Part shown: positions 31,618 to 34,999 of the stretch, piece after piece | How the letters are laid out: each line of letters starts with the position of its first letter | Position numbering within the stretch: position 1 is the stretch's first letter | NCBI GenBank assembly: GCA_022712315.1 | Contig: JALAGS010000204.1 | Location: 1-34,999, forward strand | Source: Sphingobacterium sp. | GTDB taxonomy: Bacteria; Bacteroidota; Bacteroidia; Sphingobacteriales; Sphingobacteriaceae | Direction: 5' to 3' | Length of the DNA stretch: 34,999 nt | Program-made: the position numbers and the translations under genes | Notes under the pieces: generated by a model | Told to the model about the DNA's origin: nothing | The model's database searches: none | Seen by the model: the letters and a program-made list of their open reading frames with translations, nothing else

Positions 31618-33126
31618 TTATTTTAAAAGTTTAACTTCATACAAATCTTTTCGCCTATCCTTCTTAACTTTCACCGTGCCGTATTCATGCAGATCTCTCA
31701 AAGCATAGAGATCAACATCGGCAATGAGGACCATTTCTGCATTCGGCGTTGCTTCTGCTTTAATGGCATTATTTGGAAAAGCGAAGTCTGAAGGAGTAAA
31801 CACCGCTGATTGTGAATATTGAATATCCATATTGTTGACACGTGGCAAATTACCGACAGAACCGGCAATGGCCACATAGCACTCATTTTCTATAGCTCTA
31901 GCCTGCGCACAGGTTCGCACACGGATGTATCCGTTTTGTGTATCGGTCATAAAGGGTACAAATAAAATTTGCATACCCTGATCTGCCAGAATGCGGCTTA
32001 ATTCCGGGAACTCTACATCGTAACAAATCAATAGCCCTACTTTGCCACAATCGGTATCAAAGACTTTGACCTCACTTCCGCCTACCATTCCGTAATATTT
32101 AAATTCATTGGGTGTGATATGAATTTTTTTAAACTCATCCAGTTTGCCGTTGCGATGGCAGAGATAGGAAACATTGTAAAGTTTTTTGTTTTCCATCAAT
32201 GGCATTGATCCCGCAATGATATTGACATTGTAGGATACAGCAAATTGCTGAATGCGATCGATAATTTCAGAGGTATGCTGGGCAAGCCTTTCCATGGCCA
32301 GACGTTCGGGAAGATCATTATAGGGGCTCATCAGCGGGGTATTGAAGAACTCCGGAAACATAATAAAATCTGTTCCATAATCACTCACAGTGTCCACAAA
32401 AAACTCGATCTGATCATAAAATGCCTCCAGATTATCGAATAAACGCATCTGCCATTGCACTAATCCTAAGCGAATAGTCTGCTTGGTGGTTGAAATGGAC
32501 CGTGTATCGGCCTCATAATAAATATTGTTCCACTCCAGCAAAGTTGCAAACTCCATCGATTCGGCATCTTCGGGCAGATAATGTTTGAGTATCTTTTTGA
32601 CATGAAAGTCATTCGAAAGCTGAAAGGTCAGGGTCGGATCATAGATCTCCTTACGCTTGACTTTCTCGATATACACCCGCGGACTCATTTTATCTGCATA
32701 ATTGTGATAATTGGGGATCCGGCCGCCGGCAACAATACATTTGAGATTCATCTGTTCACAGAGCTCCTTCCGCGCGTCATAAAGACGACGTCCTAGACGG
32801 AGGGCACGATGATTCGGATGAACAAAAACCTCTATTCCATACAGGGTATCTCCCTCATCACTATGCTTGCTAAACTTACCGTCATCAATAATCTCATAAT
32901 AACTATCATAAATATTATTTTTTTTGGAATTCAAAATAATCGACAAGGCACAAGCAACCACATGTCCGTCAATTTCCACACACAATTGTCCTTCGGGGAA
33001 CAAATCAATCAAATCTTGAATATTTTCCTTTGACCAGGTTTCACCTACCCCATCATAAGCCTGTTCCATCGATTTTTTCAAATCAACATAATCCTTCTTT
33101 GTCAAGTTCCGCACTTGAATATCCAT
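31618..33126 (-). CDS. Bifunctional GNAT acetyltransferase - carbon-nitrogen hydrolase fusion
   Basis: A 502-residue two-domain enzyme. Residues about 1-160 are a GNAT domain (V-F-V-H-P-N-H-R-A-L-R-L-G-R-R-L-Y-D-A-R, the acetyl-CoA loop). A linker (about 165-215) leads to a nitrilase-superfamily domain with the triad Glu259 (M-F-P-E-F), Lys334 (K-K-I-H-I-T-P) and Cys368 (L-L-I-C-Y-D). All three catalytic residues are intact. The same fusion is known from Bacillus YhcX and many Bacteroidota. The reaction is not established; amide hydrolysis coupled to acetylation of an amine or amino acid is a reasonable guess. There is no signal peptide, so it is cytoplasmic. An AAGGAG sits just ahead of the ATG. 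Confidence 0.93.
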   Translation of the reverse strand: MDIQVRNLTKKDYVDLKKSMEQAYDGVGETWSKENIQDLIDLFPEGQLCVEIDGHVVACALSIILNSKKNNIYDSYYEIIDDGKFSKHSDEGDTLYGIEVFVHPNHRALRLGRRLYDARKELCEQMNLKCIVAGGRIPNYHNYADKMSPRVYIEKVKRKEIYDPTLTFQLSNDFHVKKILKHYLPEDAESMEFATLLEWNNIYYEADTRSISTTKQTIRLGLVQWQMRLFDNLEAFYDQIEFFVDTVSDYGTDFIMFPEFFNTPLMSPYNDLPERLAMERLAQHTSEIIDRIQQFAVSYNVNIIAGSMPLMENKKLYNVSYLCHRNGKLDEFKKIHITPNEFKYYGMVGGSEVKVFDTDCGKVGLLICYDVEFPELSRILADQGMQILFVPFMTDTQNGYIRVRTCAQARAIENECYVAIAGSVGNLPRVNNMDIQYSQSAVFTPSDFAFPNNAIKAEATPNAEMVLIADVDLYALRDLHEYGTVKVKKDRRKDLYEVKLLK

Positions 33127-33132
33127 ATAAAT

Positions 33133-33138
33133 CTCCTT
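33133..33138 (-). promoter_or_regulatory. Unusual Shine-Dalgarno-like site before the GNAT-nitrilase gene
   Basis: The minus strand reads AAAAAGGAGATTTATATG, placing a full AAGGAG (33138-33133) 6 bases before the ATG. Bacteroidota genes seldom use such sites; most starts in this window have none. Confidence 0.55.
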
Positions 33139-33163
33139 TTTGAAATTAGTTATCTAAATTTAG

Positions 33164-33194
33164 TAAAAGTAAAGGCCAAGTCCAAGACTAGCAA
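33164..33194 (-). promoter_or_regulatory. Probable promoter of the GNAT-nitrilase / M13 unit
   Basis: TTG (33194-33192), a 20-base spacer and TACTTTTA (33171-33164), one base off TAnnTTTG, on the minus strand, 37 bases upstream of the ATG. Confidence 0.45.
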
Positions 33195-33261
33195 TGGGCA
33201 ATGTGCACCATTATGTTGCATCCGCGCGAATATCAAATGGCAACCATCTTCGTCTCTTATA

Positions 33262-33306
33262 CAGTACTTGTTCAGTGATCGCTCAGTGTAAACTGAATAA
33301 GTACTG
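33262..33306. repeat. Imperfect 15-bp inverted repeat in intergenic DNA
   Basis: CAGTACTTGTTCAGT (33262-33276) pairs with ACTGAATAAGTACTG (33292-33306) with one mismatch that would be a G:U pair in RNA. The loop is 15 bases. No T-run follows on either strand, so it is not a standard terminator. Confidence 0.7.
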
Positions 33307-33482
33307 ACTTATTACTGTCTAAATATTGATTAAAAAAAGTTATTAGCTACTATTTGGTACGGGGGCGTTCTAGTCTTAATATAGATCTTGATGATCAATA
33401 TCTTATCAGACAATTAGGGCAATCACCTTTTCATACATGAACAGAATTACTGCAGCGGAAAGATCTTGCTAAAATTAAGGAT

Positions 33483-33515
33483 AAAAAAAAGCGCCAATTA
33501 TTAATTGGCGCTTTT
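33483..33515 (-). terminator. Terminator of the M42 peptidase - DUF3467 unit
   Basis: AAAAGCGCCAA (33487-33497) pairs with TTGGCGCTTTT (33505-33515), and the pairing can extend into the AT-rich loop. On the minus strand an 8-base T-run follows. It lies 26 bases after the DUF3467 gene stop. Confidence 0.85.
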
Positions 33516-33541
33516 AATATCTCAGTGATAGCTGCTATCAA

Positions 33542-33883
33542 CTAGGCTTGACCTTGTGGTGTTCCAAAAGGAAATGCAACAGTAGGATCACCACCTTGTT
33601 GTGGTTGTTCAGCAACACCTACATCCATTTTAATTGGACCATTTAATGCTTCGAAACGATTCACGTTGTCAACCAATGCACCTAACAAGCGTTTTGCATG
33701 CTCTGGAGTCAAAACGATTCTTGATTTCACTTTTGCTTTTGGCACTCCTGGCATCACACGGATAAAGTCAACCACAAATTCAGTATTAGAGTGAGTGATA
33801 ATCGCAAGATTTGAGTAGGTTCCTTCTGCTACTTCTTCTGTCAACTCGATGCTCAATTCGTTTTGATTTTGGTTATTTTCCAT
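33542..33883 (-). CDS. DUF3467 family protein
   Basis: A 113-residue soluble protein. The core is I-E-L-T-E-E-V-A-E-G-T-Y-S-N-L-A-I-I-T-H-S, then E-F-V-V-D-F-I-R-V-M-P-G and L-T-P-E-H-A-K-R-L-L-G-A-L, which together define DUF3467. The family is widespread in bacteria and archaea as a small single domain of unknown function. The C-terminal tail is low in complexity (Q-P-Q-Q-G-G) and probably disordered. There is no signal or membrane segment. The gene begins 36 bases after the M42 peptidase stop and is probably cotranscribed with it. Confidence 0.85.
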   Translation of the reverse strand: MENNQNQNELSIELTEEVAEGTYSNLAIITHSNTEFVVDFIRVMPGVPKAKVKSRIVLTPEHAKRLLGALVDNVNRFEALNGPIKMDVGVAEQPQQGGDPTVAFPFGTPQGQA

Positions 33884-33919
33884 AATAATTCTAATGATAA
33901 GTTAATATATTCTTAAATT

Positions 33920-34999
33920 CTACTTTGTAAAAGTTCTAAAATCCTGTCCGTTCTCAATATTCAGTAACGTTTCGTAAATCAATCTGATCACGTTGTCCAC
34001 GTCTTCTTTATGCACCATCTCCACGGTCGTATGCATATAGCGGAGTGGTAACGAAATCAACGCCGATGGTACACCGCCATTGCTATAAGCAAATGCATCC
34101 GTATCAGTTCCTGTAAAACGGGAGGAAGCCTGACGCTGGAAAGGAATATTATTCTTCTCAGCGACCTTAACCAACAGCTTATTTAAATTGATCTGTACTG
34201 CTGGTGCATAAGACAATACCGGACCTTTTCCTGAGAACAGATCTCCCTGTGTGATCTTATTGATCATCGGGGTCTGTGTATCATGTGTCACATCGGTTAC
34301 GATAGCAACATTCGGTTTAATACGATCTGCAATCATTTCGGCTCCACGTAAACCGATCTCTTCCTGCACCGAATTTACGATATATAATCCAAATGGCAAT
34401 TTCTTTTTATTCTCTTTTAGCAAGCGTGCAACCTCAGCGATCATAAAACCACCCGCACGATTGTCCATGGCCCGTCCGACATAGTAGCGGTCGTTGAGGA
34501 TAGAGAATGTATCTTCATATGTAATGACACAGCCCACATGGATTCCTAGCGCTTCGACCTCTTCTTTGGTGCTGCATCCGCAGTCCAAGAAGATATTTTT
34601 CAGCGAAGGGTTTTCCTCTTTTTCTCCTGAACGTGTATGGATTGCTGGCCATCCGAATACCGCTTTAACGATCCCGTTTTCAGTGTGAATATTGACGCGC
34701 TTAGACGGTGCAATCTGGTGATCCGAACCACCGTTGCGGATCACATAGATCAATCCATCTTTGGTAATATAATTGACAAACCAAGAAATTTCATCCGCAT
34801 GAGCCTCTATAACTACCTTATATTCAGCTTTCGGATTAATCACACCTACAGCGGTACCATAGTTGTCAACGAATGTATCATCGACATAAGGCTTCAGATA
34901 ATCTAACCACAAACGCTGCCCATCCCACTCAAATCCTGTAGGAGAAGCATTATTGATATATTTCTCAAAAAATGAAAGCGAATCTTTAGTTACAACCGT
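33920..34999 (-). CDS. M42-family metallopeptidase (glutamyl/deblocking aminopeptidase type), 5'-truncated by window edge
   Basis: The reading frame stays open to the window end, so the true start lies outside; a TTG at 34912 is not the start because the family N-terminal motif S-P-T-G-F-E is encoded upstream of it. Visible are at least 359 residues of a dinuclear zinc aminopeptidase. Metal and catalytic positions include H-A-D in I-E-A-H-A-D-E-I, Asp in R-A-M-D-N-R-A-G-G, the E-E pair in V-Q-E-E-I-G-L-R-G-A, Asp in V-T-D-V-T-H-D and a late His in Y-M-H-T-T-V-E-M. M42 enzymes are cytoplasmic oligomers that trim peptides. It probably leads the unit with DUF3467. Confidence 0.93.
   Translation of the reverse strand, partial: TVVTKDSLSFFEKYINNASPTGFEWDGQRLWLDYLKPYVDDTFVDNYGTAVGVINPKAEYKVVIEAHADEISWFVNYITKDGLIYVIRNGGSDHQIAPSKRVNIHTENGIVKAVFGWPAIHTRSGEKEENPSLKNIFLDCGCSTKEEVEALGIHVGCVITYEDTFSILNDRYYVGRAMDNRAGGFMIAEVARLLKENKKKLPFGLYIVNSVQEEIGLRGAEMIADRIKPNVAIVTDVTHDTQTPMINKITQGDLFSGKGPVLSYAPAVQINLNKLLVKVAEKNNIPFQRQASSRFTGTDTDAFAYSNGGVPSALISLPLRYMHTTVEMVHKEDVDNVIRLIYETLLNIENGQDFRTFTK

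Larger units (their letters stand above)
33127..33541. other. 415-bp intergenic region with hairpin, promoter and terminator
   Basis: The longest gene-free stretch in the window. From left to right it holds the SD-like site and promoter of the GNAT-nitrilase gene, a 15-bp imperfect inverted repeat (33262-33306), about 175 bases with nothing I recognise, and the terminator of the DUF3467 gene. The only small ORFs are too short to be credible. Confidence 0.6.

Noticed and set aside
34912..34914. TTG at 34912 as the start of the M42 peptidase
   Set aside because: The same frame continues upstream with the family motif S-P-T-G-F-E to the window edge, so the gene is truncated by the window rather than starting here.

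Overview
The window reads as chromosomal DNA from a Bacteroidota species, most likely Sphingobacterium or a close relative in the Sphingobacteriaceae. This rests on the TTTG / TAnnTTTG promoter boxes, the near absence of Shine-Dalgarno sites, Bacteroidota-type lipoproteins, a bTHX ribosomal protein, a PyrF of the longer class, and the overall protein repertoire. The genus is an inference. I see no tRNA, rRNA, insertion sequence, phage gene, CRISPR array or defence island. The last gene is cut by the window edge.

Layout. 1-2.0 kb: an outer-membrane beta-barrel protein (+), a cytoplasmic-looking NlpC/P60 peptidase (-) and an ATP-binding universal stress protein (+). 2.1-8.5 kb, minus strand: RluA-type pseudouridine synthase, membrane-anchored thioredoxin, pyrF, guaA, a periplasmic-binding-fold lipoprotein and an RsmB/Nop2-type RNA methyltransferase. 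8.6-10.3 kb, plus strand: panB, a two-helix membrane protein and a 50-codon bTHX gene. 10.5-15.9 kb, plus strand: a complete tripartite RND efflux operon (adaptor, HAE1-type pump, TolC-like channel), closed by a perfect 18-bp terminator. 16.0-17.3 kb: a small unknown protein (-) and an acyl-ACP thioesterase (+).

17.4-26.8 kb, minus strand: an eight-gene cluster, the most interesting part. In transcription order it encodes a SUMF1-fold secreted protein without the catalytic cysteines, a Tat-type Gfo/Idh oxidoreductase, ApbE flavin transferase, an exported hydroxypyruvate-isomerase-like TIM barrel, an MFS permease of the nucleoside:H+ symporter type, a GMC flavin dehydrogenase with a C-X5-C-X3-C iron-sulfur motif, a second Tat-type Gfo/Idh oxidoreductase, and a Tat lipoprotein of the gluconate 2-dehydrogenase subunit 3 family. 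I infer an envelope-located system that oxidises a sugar, polyol or glycoside (possibly 3-keto-glycoside chemistry), isomerises or cleaves the product and imports it. The substrate is unknown, and neither a cytochrome c partner nor an ApbE target lies in the window.

27.1-35.0 kb, all minus strand: two lipoproteins, rplU-rpmA behind a textbook Bacteroidota promoter, an M13 zinc peptidase lipoprotein downstream of a GNAT-nitrilase fusion enzyme, a DUF3467 protein, and a 5'-truncated M42 aminopeptidase. Most transcription units end in strong hairpins with T-tracts, so unit borders are unusually easy to read here.
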